A stretch of 64,000 bases of DNA. It comes from Osmia lignaria lignaria (taxonomy: Eukaryota > Arthropoda > Insecta > Hymenoptera > Megachilidae). A program made the position numbers and the translations under genes. The DNA lies in the NCBI RefSeq assembly GCF_051020975.1, contig NC_135045.1, forward strand, positions 2,110,501-2,174,500. The letters run 5' to 3'. The notes below the pieces were generated by a model. It made no database searches and was not told where the DNA came from. It was given only the letters and a program-made list of their open reading frames with translations. Shown here piece after piece: positions 1-10,630 of this stretch. Positions within the stretch are counted from its first letter, which is position 1. Each line of letters starts with the position of its first letter.

Positions 1-318
1 AAGAAGCAAAGGAAGAAAATGAACAGAAGCCTGTTGAAATAGAAACTGATTTGGTAGAACCAACATTACCAAAAATAAATGCCTGTGATATGGGTAAATT
101 TTTATCGTAGACATACGCTGTTGAATTATTTCTTTGTTTTTTAAATTAAAAAATTTGTAATAAATACTTCTTTTTATAAAGTAGATGAAACTGATGACTA
201 TATTGACGAAGAGGTTGAAGCTGATCCTACAGAAATGACTGTCGGACAAATGCTTGGGCGACATGGATCAGAAGATGAGAATGATTTTGGATATGGATAT
301 GATGAAGAAGATTATTAG
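1..318 (+). CDS. 3' end of an unidentified acidic-tailed protein gene (partial)
   Basis: Only the last two exons are inside the window: 1-93 (reading from base 3) and 182-318. The intron 94-181 has a GT donor and AG acceptor, and the frame closes across it to a TAG stop at 316-318. The visible protein is about 75 residues, rich in Glu and Asp, and ends with a Gly/Tyr/Asp/Glu tail (ending GYGYDEEDY). An AATAAA at about 370 is a plausible poly(A) signal. I do not recognise the family; acidic tails of this kind occur in many nuclear proteins, so no function is proposed. The 5' part lies beyond the left edge. Confidence 0.75.
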
Positions 319-529
319 TTGTTTATAATTTTTTTTATACTACTATTTATGCTAATTACATTAGCGCTTAATAAAAAAGACTGTGTATAAAAAGAAAACA
401 TTCATTATGTTTAATTTTTTAAAGGATTTTTTATGTTTCATTTGAAAAATGTAATATAATATAAACCTTTTGTTTCTTACAAACCAGTAGTATAAGTAAC
501 AAAAAGAAGGAGTAAAATATTGTAATTAG

Positions 530-814
530 TTAATGAAGACGGCTGTTATTATAAATTATATAATTTTTGTTGTTCTGCGAATTTTCTTTAGGCAATGAAT
601 ATACCTTATGCTTACATGACTCACCCGGATACTCAAAACAGTGACTAATTGACGAATCTAATAGATTCCGAGACAAAACGCTTTCTAATAACAGTTTAAA
701 AAGACCGCCACAAAATTTATACTGGCATCGCCATCTAATAACATAATGTTGAACTATGTCAAAACAAAGTTGAGCTTTGTCGGTAAAATAGTGATTACGT
801 TTTGGCGGTGACAT
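530..814 (-). CDS. Small ORF, hypothetical, possibly spurious
   Basis: This is a 94-codon open frame with an ATG at 814 and a stop at 530, tail-to-tail with the partial gene at the left edge. The product is Cys-rich (six Cys) with a hydrophobic middle and a Lys/Asn-rich tail. It has no recognised domain. It is somewhat richer in G+C than its surroundings, and it overlaps a TAGATGGCG-type motif at 726-737 (reverse strand) that also occurs outside genes in this window, which argues for non-coding origin. Kept only as a candidate. Confidence 0.22.
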   Translation of the reverse strand: MSPPKRNHYFTDKAQLCFDIVQHYVIRWRCQYKFCGGLFKLLLESVLSRNLLDSSISHCFEYPGESCKHKVYSLPKENSQNNKNYIIYNNSRLH

Positions 815-855
815 ACCGACAACTTAGTTTTGATTACAGTTCCATGATTTGTTTC

Positions 856-868
856 TAGATGGCGCTGG
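856..868 (+). promoter_or_regulatory. CTCF-like motif, left copy
   Basis: The sequence TAGATGGCGCTGG resembles the insect and vertebrate CTCF core (AGATGGCGC type). The same 12 bases, TAGATGGCGCTG, occur inverted at 10146-10157, just beyond the other end of URB1, and a weaker form lies at 726-737. Motif match only; no binding data. It sits between the end of the left-edge gene and the intronless ORF. Confidence 0.35.
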
Positions 869-1218
869 CACGGTTGATGCTTACACGAGAGGTAAGAGAA
901 AAGTAAGCGTTGCAAAAACAACTGCAAGAAATGTTTGTAACCAAATTTTAATACTAAATTTCAAGTTTAACTACCCCCAAAAATTTTGACTAAAATATTT
1001 CAAAATTTCAATATTTGATTAATCAACTTTACAAAAAATGGAATATTTTCGTAGCTTTAATCGGGAAAATATTGTCAGGTGATTGATAATCTCCAATAGA
1101 GAGAGATAATAAAGTAATGTTATGTAATGTCATAATTTCCTTACCTTTTAATAATTACAGTTAATATTATTCTAATAGAATGAATCGTAAAAGAATCAGG
1201 GATTAAGTAAAAAATAAT

Positions 1219-2296
1219 AAAAAGACTAAAATGTTTGATAGTAATAAAATTACAGAATTAGATGATGATGATTTTCAAGCACAAAAGAATAAAGATAGAG
1301 AGATACGTGCAGGACGCAGCAAATGCGGCAATAAATATAGTTACACAAAAACTAAGAAATCTTGGAAAAAACGTTTAATTAAATGTATAATAAATGATTT
1401 AAAAAATTATGGACCAACTAATGTAATGCACATAAAAGCATTAGCTAATATAACAGGAAAACCTATCCGTATATTTACATCAGATGGTAATTTATACCAA
1501 ACGATAAATTGCAATCGAAACGACAGAAAAATGATTCAGTGCGATGCTATTGACATTGAGTATCATAAAGAAAAGCACTGGACTCTATTAGGGAATAAAG
1601 ATCCTGCAGAAATTGAGAAAGATTTAAATGCCTGCTTATTTGTTGTCATTGCCGCTCAAACTGGAAAAAACTCCACCGATTTAAGAAATAGCACTATCGA
1701 CTATTTAACGAATAATGCGAACTATTTGATAGAGGAAATAGATAAAATATCATCGGATGATAATGCATTATTGATGATAGGTGGCGCCCGATACAATGGT
1801 ACGTCACCTAGAGCGGCAGGTATTATACTTGATGATTCGCAGAATGTTTTATGCGATGGATGCAGAGAGGTTGGTCATCCAAGAGGTCATGCATCTGATA
1901 AAGATGCTACAGGCCCAATAGACAGTGTAGAAAATTATTCCCGAACAACGGGAAGTAGAAAATCTGGATTCTTAAGTAGAAATGATCAAAACTTGGTGGC
2001 TCACTATGCTTTATGCCACGAGAGTGCTCAACAAGCTATGAACAGTTTAAATAATGGCGAGTTCTCTTTAGCTATAACATTGTTAGGTAAAGAGTTACCG
2101 ACTGCTTTACCAAAAATGAAGGAATTTGTTAATGGTGAAGCATTCACCGGAGAATTAAGTATTATTCGAGTGACAGTAGTATTACGACACCATCAAGGTA
2201 AACGTAATGATCCAGATGCTAATGTTTTTGTACATACAATTTATCCACGAAGTTCATGATTCTACCAGCGACCACTGATCCAAAAAGACTAAAATG
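1219..2296. repeat. 15-bp direct repeat bracketing the intronless ORF
   Basis: AAAAAGACTAAAATG occurs at 1219-1233, where its last three bases are the ORF's start codon, and again at 2282-2296, 23 bases after the stop codon. The feature spans both copies and the ORF between them. It could be a target-site duplication of an inserted segment or a chance repeat in AT-rich DNA. No poly(A) tract precedes the second copy, so simple retroposition is not clearly supported. Confidence 0.4.
1231..2259 (+). CDS. Intronless 342-aa ORF of unknown function, weakly OTU-protease-like; possible mobile or transferred gene
   Basis: This is a single uninterrupted frame of 342 codons from ATG 1231 to TGA 2259, in a region where nearly every other gene is split. 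The N-terminus (1-60) is acidic then basic. Residues about 75-120 read like the closing strands of an OTU-type cysteine protease, with an HWTLLG step. Residues about 133-145 carry NACLFVVIAAQTG, reminiscent of the nucleophile region (D-G-N-C-L-F) of OTU proteases, but the canonical D-G-N-C is degenerate and the order is unusual. The C-terminal half has several Cys and His residues, including LCDGC and YALCHE. A 15-bp direct repeat brackets the ORF (1219-1233 and 2282-2296). AATAAA lies at about 2321. I cannot name the family. Being intronless and repeat-flanked fits a transposon-derived, viral-derived, retroposed or horizontally acquired gene, but this is inference. Confidence 0.6.
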   Translation: MFDSNKITELDDDDFQAQKNKDREIRAGRSKCGNKYSYTKTKKSWKKRLIKCIINDLKNYGPTNVMHIKALANITGKPIRIFTSDGNLYQTINCNRNDRKMIQCDAIDIEYHKEKHWTLLGNKDPAEIEKDLNACLFVVIAAQTGKNSTDLRNSTIDYLTNNANYLIEEIDKISSDDNALLMIGGARYNGTSPRAAGIILDDSQNVLCDGCREVGHPRGHASDKDATGPIDSVENYSRTTGSRKSGFLSRNDQNLVAHYALCHESAQQAMNSLNNGEFSLAITLLGKELPTALPKMKEFVNGEAFTGELSIIRVTVVLRHHQGKRNDPDANVFVHTIYPRSS

Positions 2297-2776
2297 ATAG
2301 AAGAATTTAAGCCAATTAAATAAATAAATGAGAAAATATATTACGTGCATTAAATAAATAACTCAGAAATGAAGTGTTCATTCTTGTGCTGTTTTTGACT
2401 GGGTCAAAATGGGTCTTTTCAGATGTCAGTCTGAGGTGCGGGACCGACGAGAGACTACTAGTAGTTCGTATCTCGTCGGTGGTGCGGTAAAAGAGGGGTC
2501 GGTAAAACAGGCACGGTTATCATACCGGCTGTGTTCTCTCCATGCAGACCTAATTTCATCTGGGAGTGTTTGGACCCCCTAAATCATGACCCCTCGAAAA
2601 TAAAGACATGTCTATACATAATATAATTACTAATCTATCATTCTGTAACTTTCACTTATATTTTTACCTATATTTTTACCTCATTTTATTATGAATATAT
2701 ATACAAAATTTTACTTTGTTATAAAATTATTTGTATTCCTATAAAATATATTTTACAAAATAATACACATTTTTAA
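2260..2776. other. Intergenic segment with an unusually GC-rich island
   Basis: No gene is seen between the intronless ORF and the URB1 stop codon. Bases about 2380-2600 are distinctly richer in G and C than the surroundings and hold the hairpin at 2443-2480, repeated GGTAAAA words (about 2485-2515) and runs of G and C. This resembles the edge of a repeat family or a structured RNA element more than typical spacer. The remainder, 2600-2776, is AT-rich and probably contains the URB1 3' UTR. Confidence 0.5.
2443..2480. repeat. GC-rich perfect hairpin with nested palindrome
   Basis: ACCGACGAGA (2443-2452) pairs perfectly with TCTCGTCGGT (2471-2480). Inside the loop lies a 12-bp perfect palindrome, ACTACTAGTAGT (2454-2465). 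It could be a transposon terminal structure or a structured RNA. No protein frame uses it. Confidence 0.6.
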
Positions 2777-5700
2777 TTATAGTATGCAAATGTCGTTGCT
2801 ACACCATGTCCACATTAATGTTTTTAAACTATTTCTTGCTACTTCAGTCTCATTTTGTGAAGAACAATTTGTTTTGGTTATATACTTATAACCAAAGCGT
2901 AACATCTCATCGCATTCATCTATATCGCCCAGTAATTCTTTAGAAAATCCAAGAATTTCCATTATATCTTTCTCAGTAACAATCATTTTTATAGATTTTG
3001 TTTCAATTAATTTTTGCAAAATATTTATATATAATATAAACGTGGAAATCTTAATATCTTTTGATAAATGAGATTTTAAGTTCAATACAATATTTAAGAG
3101 CATCATTTTAAACTGATTACTATTTGCTTTTATATTTAATATAGTACTTAAAAGTTTGTTTATTATTTCCATTATGAGTTCAAAGTGTCGAGCTTCTTGT
3201 TTGCACAAATTCGTCGTAATTCCTAATAACCATGGAAGTAATCCATGACCTTCTATAAGAAGTATAGAAGCCTTAGTAATTTTCAGTGTAACATTAATAA
3301 TCTCCAAGATAAGTATCTGAAATGAAAAGACACAAGATTAATGAGATTACGAAAGAGTAATTATTAATTTTTTTAACTTCTTTACTTACCTTCGTATCTG
3401 AATCTGACAAGTTACAAACATAAAAATCTAAAAGCATTTTAAATAGATTACACTTGAAAGCGACATCCAATTCGCTTTCGGTTCTCATACCATCGCGAAT
3501 ATTTTCGAGAATCCAACATCTATGCGATTTATGTTTTACATCAGAGCTATGAAAAAGTTGTAATAATTCAGGTATTGTATTTACATTTAACGCTGGTTTA
3601 GCCAACAAAAATGTTTGTAGCGTCTGATAAAGGGGATGTAACGGTTTTGTGGCAACTAAAGATGTTCTTGCCAAAAATGTTGAAACTATAGAATTTAAGC
3701 GCACGTTACTTAATTCTGACTGAAGTGATACAATACCATAACGCAATGCATCTATCAGACGCATCCATAATAATTTTGCTTTTGAGCTTTAAACAAAAAA
3801 AGATATAATTAAATATAAATTGTGCAGTATAAAAATGTATACATATAATTATCTTTATAAAATACCTAGAAGCTTCCAGATGATTATAATATCTAGCAAT
3901 AATGGTATAAGCTAACATACGAACATCAGAATGTACACTACTACAAGCAGCAAATGTTAATGCCAAAGCTCCACATTGTGCAAATCGTTGACATGATACA
4001 ACATTATTTTCCGATAACAAGAAATGTAATAATGGTAAATAGAATGTAGGATCATACGTATTGTTTGCTTCGTACAATTCGCTATTCTGTAAAAAAAATG
4101 AAACATTATTTAGTATTGTTAAGTATGACTTAAAATATTTTAATTATTTTTAGAAATTCACCTTTAATGCTCTGTTTACAGGATAATTTTTGATAGTATT
4201 GTTTACTTTATCTTCTTCAAATAAATTTAAAACTTGAGTTATAGATGGTTGTCTCCATAAATTCATGTGCGGTTCACCTTTAACACTATAATGTACTGCT
4301 GCCACACTTCCCCAAACATATGGCCGATATTCATAAATATTAATATCATTGGCTTCATAATGTTGTAAGATCTGAAGCAAATTTGTATATTAATATTTTC
4401 TCAGAACATAATATATTTATCTATCTCTATTATTCATGTTCTTACAAATAAAATATATTGATCAGCTTCGCTTAAAGTAGCATTATATGCTGCCAAATAA
4501 ACAGGTATATGCGTTAATGTCATAATCTTTTTATGTTTTTGTATAAGAATCCACAATAGCTCTGTTAATTCTCCTGAAAATATAATAAATTAACGAATAT
4601 CTTTAAATATTTTTCATACATTTACTACAGCATACATACTTTTTATATCTGATGACTCCAACATAATATTAATAAATGCAGAATGGGAGGTTGCCATTTC
4701 AAATAAAGTTCTGGCATATTCATCGTCACTATTGTTTCTATATGCTACGTTGCATAAAGTAGATAAAGTTTTTAATAATGGAACATGCTGTCCATTATCC
4801 TTTAATCCTTTAAGACTCAACTTCAGAGAAAATCTTGTAAATTGTGACCATGAATTATTAGTACTTAATTCCTCGAATATAAAATCTTTCTTTTTGTTTG
4901 TTAGATATTTAACTGCATCGTTTAATAATTCACAAAGAATATAAATCTTCTTCACGTTTTTAGAGTCCCGTTTTAAAGTTAAACTAATTATGTGAAGAAG
5001 AACTTGTGTCCAACTCATTATAAATTGTTCATCATCTATTTCTGATGCAGCACATTTGTCATACATGCTTTGAAGAATTTTTAGGTAATGTATGGATACT
5101 GTATCCAATTTATCACCAATTTGTAAAATACTCTTACATGTTTTGTTACATGCTGTAAAGTCAAATGCATGTGTTATCAAATAAGAAATTGCAGCGACAT
5201 TTTCTTCTATCCAAATTTTAGTATTTTTCGGATTGCATAAATAAGATAGAATTTCAGTTTCATAATATTGTTTCAAATTTTCTAAAAAATTATGATTCCA
5301 TTCGAAATTTAAGTTGCTTCCAATTATTGGAAACACAATGCTTCCTTTTTTTATATTTTCAGATTTCATCATATATCTCGTAAAGATGGGCATAAATTTC
5401 GTATTTTTACATGTTAAAAATGAAATTAATTTTACAGTTGTATCAGTCATTTTCGTTGACAGTAATGCTGTAAACATATCTAAAAACATCATATAAGTTA
5501 GATAATCATAAAAAAAGTATAATAGAATATATAATATATTATTATAAACTTACTTGCATCAATATCGACTATATTGAATGGAAATTTTGACAAATATTTA
5601 TATAATGATATTTCCCACATTTCAAGATTATTAACCAGATGTGATTTTAAGAACAATAGGTGTAAATATAAATGTTTCACAAATTCTGCATCTAGATCAA

Positions 5701-8700
5701 AGAGTGCAGAACGTTCAGATTGCATTTCATTACTATTAATAATTTCCAAAAGTTCTGGAACTATATATCCATATAATGATAAATTTTTTTCATCATTTGC
5801 GATAAACATTGCACTTTCTAAATTTATTAATTTCTTCAATAAATGTACAACATTTTGCGGTGTCAACTGCAACGACACCAACACAGTAGTAATCGTTTTA
5901 ACATTATTTATCTTGTCACGTTTTTTACGTTTGTCTATCATTTTACAAAGTAGCATAATTAATTTATTTTTGAAATGTAAAAACAAGTTCCTTGCATCAT
6001 ATTCTTTACATAAACGAATCACCGCTTTACTAACATCAGCAATTATAAGAGTTATCATACTTTTGATTGAATCTTTACTTTTGTGATGAAATGGTGAAAA
6101 ATAGTGCAAAATAATAGGATGAGTGAAAATAAATGTTGCACATTTTTCCACGAGTTTAAAATCAGTTAGATTATCTTTTGCAACGTATAATAATGATATT
6201 AAAAGTATTTTACAATTGTCCGTTTGAATTTTTGTTAAACTACCTCGTTTAGTAAATTGTACTAGATAGAATAATATCATTTTGAATAAATGCGTGATAT
6301 CGTACCCTGATAACGAATGATGAATTGTTATCTCTTCATCATTATACTGAAAAGTAACTGTACTTTTACCACCACCAAATATTTCATTTATCTGTAATTT
6401 ATCATTGCTCAATAATACTGAATTTAATTTACACGTTAAATTCATTGAAGGAAAAACTTCTTTAATATAGATAGGGTCATTGCCCTCTAACCAGCTTAGT
6501 AAATACTCCTTTACGGGTAATTCAATATCTTTTACGAAATATATTAAACATTGTGGCGCAACTTGATAATGCATTGTATGTATTAAAACATACGATAAAT
6601 AGGATATAATAGTAGGATGTAAATCTTTCCTCCTTTTATGTAACATGCAACATAAAAGAGGGGATATCGATGTAAATCGTTGCATACGCAAAACGATATT
6701 ATCCAAGCTTTCATAAATATTATCCTTATTTTCCAATTCTATAAATAAAAGAGAATATAACTTCAAATGACATAATACAAGGTATGTATATTTAATAAGT
6801 CCATTAACTTTTACCTCTAACTATATCTTCTATTCGACCACCATAAATTGCTCCTTCATCAATACTTTCTTCTATTTTGATTATTTCATTCGCGTATTTT
6901 TCAATATTTGAAGCAGCTTTCTTTATATTATGAATAAACCATTTTGTAGCTTCCTTTTTATCACTTAAATTTGTAAAGCCTTTAACCCAAATATCTAAAT
7001 GATCATTACATCCTTCAAACATTCCAGTAGTATTTAATAAAGTTTTGATTGTTGCTTCAGCAGATGATGAAACTAAAGATGCTTTTTCGTTCAGAAGAGG
7101 TATTAAAAATGACAATGTATCCTTAAAGATTTTCTAAACAGAAATTGTATATAATCATTAATATTTTATAATCAAATAAACCATTTGTATAAATTAACAC
7201 TTATTTTAAATATTATTTTATATACCTGTTGAGGCAAAAATTCATTAGGGGTCAAAATAACTAAAAATTGTATAGCCTTTACTTTTATAATATTGAATTC
7301 ATTAATATCAATACCATTTAATTCATTTAATATATTTAAAAATGTAACAGATTCTATATCAGCTAATGTATCCAACAATTTTGGACAAACTTCATTGTAT
7401 ACATGTAATAAGTTTAAAACAGCTGTCAAATGTTCATGCTTGTTTGTTTTTGGAACGTGTTCTTTGTCTGTATTCTCAGATTCAACCGAGTCTGATACTG
7501 AGACAGAAATCCACACCTTTAATGTCATGTTTAAAATTGGTACATGCTGCAATATCAAATTTTAATATTAATTTGATAGCTAAATGTTACAGTACAGTTA
7601 CTTAATATTACTGTACTTAAACATCATTATCATGCACTAATACTTACTTTTATTATAGATTCTATTATGCAATTTTTAAAAGTACAAAAATAACTATCAT
7701 TATAAAATGCTTTTGTAATTAACAAATATTGTTTAATTTGATTAAATATGATTAAAAGTGTAAGTATTGCCTCGTGTCTGATTGTTATATTAGAATGTGT
7801 TAAAGATGGAATAATTGCATGTTTTAATACAACTCCATGGAGAGTTAAAGACATTATTACATTAGCCAATTGTAATACATTTAACTCAGATGAACATATT
7901 TTTACACAAGCTTCCATATCCAGTGAATTAATTATCTGTAATAACAATTAATTTATATATTCTTTGCTGAAAAGAATAAGCTAAAAATGTAAAAAAATGT
8001 GATAACAATTGTTATGTAATTACCTTTCTTATAAACTGCATTACTGCAATCCATTTTACTGAAACCCTGGGTTCAAGGTATGGTTCTAAAATACTAAACT
8101 GGAATTTAATTAAATCTGGACATGCCGCCATTATTTTAACTACTAAATCTGATGGTTTTTCATATTCCCATGGTCGATCTAGGCTTTGGATTACTGTATT
8201 TACTAAATTATTATGTTTAACATGTGAAGTACCGAGCATACGATCGTGAAAAATAATTCCATATTTATGTGATGTTAATAATATGATTAAGAAATCATGT
8301 ACAATCTCAGTAACAACCTAAATTAAAATGTTTCAGACTTAATAAATATCTCCAAAGAACAATCTACACTATATTATATTAGTTTGCAATATCCATAATA
8401 AATACCTCTTTTTCTGCAAGATATTGTGGATGTGAAGTGAAGTCTTGATTTTTATTTTTTGGCCAATTACTTGGACCTTTCCAATTGTACAAACACACAA
8501 TATTTTGAACAACCGATGTTGAAAATATATGCAATTTCATAGTTTTGGTAACATTTGAATTTTTAAGAATATAATTTTTAAGAGTAGTTATAACTAAATT
8601 AACAATATCCTTAGAATCATATATAAGATCAGGAAATATGCTAGAAAGTAAACCACGTTTTTCTAAAAGAGCTTTGATAATCTGCACATTTCCTTCTATC

Positions 8701-9935
8701 AAAAAGGCAATTATAAAGTGAATAAAACAGTTTCTTATGTTTTGCTTATCACTGGGCTTTGTGTGCTGCACAAGAGATTTAATAACTTCAGGTGGTATAG
8801 ACAGATGAACAAGTAATTCACATGGAAGATTACCACCTAATGAAACTACAGCAGCAAGCAATTGTAAAATTACTTTTCTGTGTTTAGCATTACTTTGTAC
8901 AGATAACATAGAATGTATCAATGATAAATGTGAATTAATTAAATGGCGGCACGCTTCTTGTGCACTAGGCTGATGTTGTGGATACTGTGCTAAAATTCTG
9001 AATAGAAACAGAAATCAATGTAAAATCAGTAATAACAATTCACTATTCAAGTATGAATATATGATACATACTTTATTAGTAATATCCTTATGGTAGAAAA
9101 TACTGTTACAACATTACCAATATTCTTTCTATCTGTAGTATCTATTATTCTTAATACTTCAAGAATATTACCACCTGCATTTAAATATTCTGCAGCCAAA
9201 TCTCTCTCTTCATTTTCCTTGTAAATTTTTATAAACATTTTTAGCATTTCTACATTATTAATGGTACTCAAACTTTTTCTTAACAATTTCCCACTTAAAT
9301 ATTCAGTTTGTTCATTTGTGTTTTCTTTATTTTCCACAGTTTTTTCATTTTTATTATTACATTCTGAATGTGGAGTATTATATTTAAAAATAATTCTGTT
9401 ATTGAACATTTCCTATATAATAGTAAAATGTTTATATTACCTGTTGTTGATTTCAAATGCTTGGTTCTTTTGCTTCCTTGAGATTCTATGAATGTTTCCT
9501 TATCAAATTCTGTAGTATATCCATTGTCATTTGAACCATTTACTAATGGATTTAAATTATCTTTTGTTTTGTGTTTCTTTCTTACCTCATTTTCATCACT
9601 AGACCAATTCCTTTTAAGTTTTTTTTTATCAATTGCTTTGACATGTTCATTAATGTCAATATCACCTATATAATTAATTATTTACATTAATGCCTTTTGT
9701 TAATTATATAAAAAAATGTATTTTAGATATAACATATTTAAGCACATTCTTAATACAAAGGGTTCAAGATACACAATGAATTTTAAAAATACAATAAAAT
9801 TTATGTTAATTATATTATACACATATTAATTTTAACACAGAGAATTCAAAAATTACCTTTTATATCTTTCTCCTTCTTATTTTTCTTAACAGCGCTATGA
9901 TTTTGTGATTTTTCATTTTTTGAACTGATTCTCAT
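2777..9935 (-). CDS. URB1: Nucleolar pre-ribosomal-associated protein 1 (URB1/Npa1)
   Basis: URB1/Npa1 is a nucleolar scaffold of early 60S ribosomal subunit assembly. Fifteen exons join in frame to 1,944 residues, close to the family's roughly 2,000: 9935-9857, 9665-9586, 9412-9072, 8997-8406, 8317-8024, 7935-7648, 7546-7226, 7133-6815, 6738-5554, 5479-4640, 4573-4446, 4371-4162, 4086-3866, 3786-3390, 3316-2777. The start ATG at 9935 has an in-frame TAA upstream and opens a Lys-rich, nuclear-localisation-like N-terminus. Family hallmarks are the N-terminal AAEYLNAGG block, LYNWKGPSNWP in the Npa1 domain, and near the C-terminus YNATLSEADQY followed by YEYRPYVWG. The protein is an all-helical ARM/HEAT-like solenoid with no catalytic motif. 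Neighbouring FBXL4 lies on the same strand about 0.7 kb upstream. Confidence 0.93.
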
Positions 9936-10630
9936 TTTTTTATAATAATTTATGCACTGTATGGAACTAGAAATTATACACTCCAATATATATTTCGTTT
10001 TCAAATTAACAAAAAGGTTAAAGTTTCAGAAAATTCATTTTCTTTCTTGTATGGTTCACATAACCTAAATCAATCAATAAAGAACACGTGCTCTTTCAAA
10101 AATTTTTAAAACCTAATGGTTGGTAAACTGGTAGGAACTCCGTTTCAGCGCCATCTATTAAGAAACGGCAGAAACTACTCGACAATTTACCGACCGGCTT
10201 TCCGAAAATATGATAATTAATCGGTAAGTAGTCGAATAGTTTCAGCTGGTTTTGTATAGATGGCACATTAATCGCACCCGACTGCCTTTTATGGGCAATT
10301 TTTTAATTTTGTTTTAATATACTTATACATCCAAATTTATTTAAGTACGAATCAAAAAAAGTAGGGAACTCGATGAATAGACTGTAGTGAAATAGAAGTA
10401 ATTTATTGAAAGAATAAAAAGTTATATTTACATATATTTTCTTATATAAAAAACAATTATAAATATAATATATATTTCTGTAGTTATATTTCACATATAA
10501 TTATGCACAATTATATTATGGTCTTGACTTTATGTATAGGCAATATGAAACTGATTTCTTGAATATCGAGAATATGTTAATTTTTTCTAATAAATTTCAA
10601 TATACCAATAATAATATTATGGAATGTCCA
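9936..10630. other. Intergenic: URB1 promoter side and FBXL4 3' UTR
   Basis: There is no supported gene. The block 10130-10290 is richer in GC than the rest and probably contains the URB1 promoter. It holds the inverted CTCF-like motif and a partial TAGATGGCA copy at about 10257. The AT-rich 10300-10630 probably carries the FBXL4 3' UTR. Confidence 0.5.
10146..10157 (-). promoter_or_regulatory. CTCF-like motif, right copy
   Basis: CAGCGCCATCTA reads TAGATGGCGCTG on the minus strand, an exact 12-base match to 856-867. It lies about 210 bases upstream of the URB1 start codon, so the two copies point toward each other across the URB1 gene and the intronless ORF. Motif match only. Confidence 0.35.

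Noticed and set aside
858..890. Short plus-strand ATG exon (MALARLMLTRE) ending in an excellent GTAAGA donor
   Set aside because: No downstream exon in frame could be identified, and the ATG lies within the CTCF-like motif; it could be a non-coding leader of the intronless ORF but this is not supported.
9441..9585. Longer version of URB1 exon 2 using a donor at 9441
   Set aside because: It would leave a 28-base intron and break the frame; the donor at 9586 (GAG|gtaaga) gives a correct phase-0 junction.
10303..10494. 63-codon minus-strand ORF
   Set aside because: It is Tyr/Asn/Lys-rich by AT composition and probably lies in the FBXL4 3' UTR.
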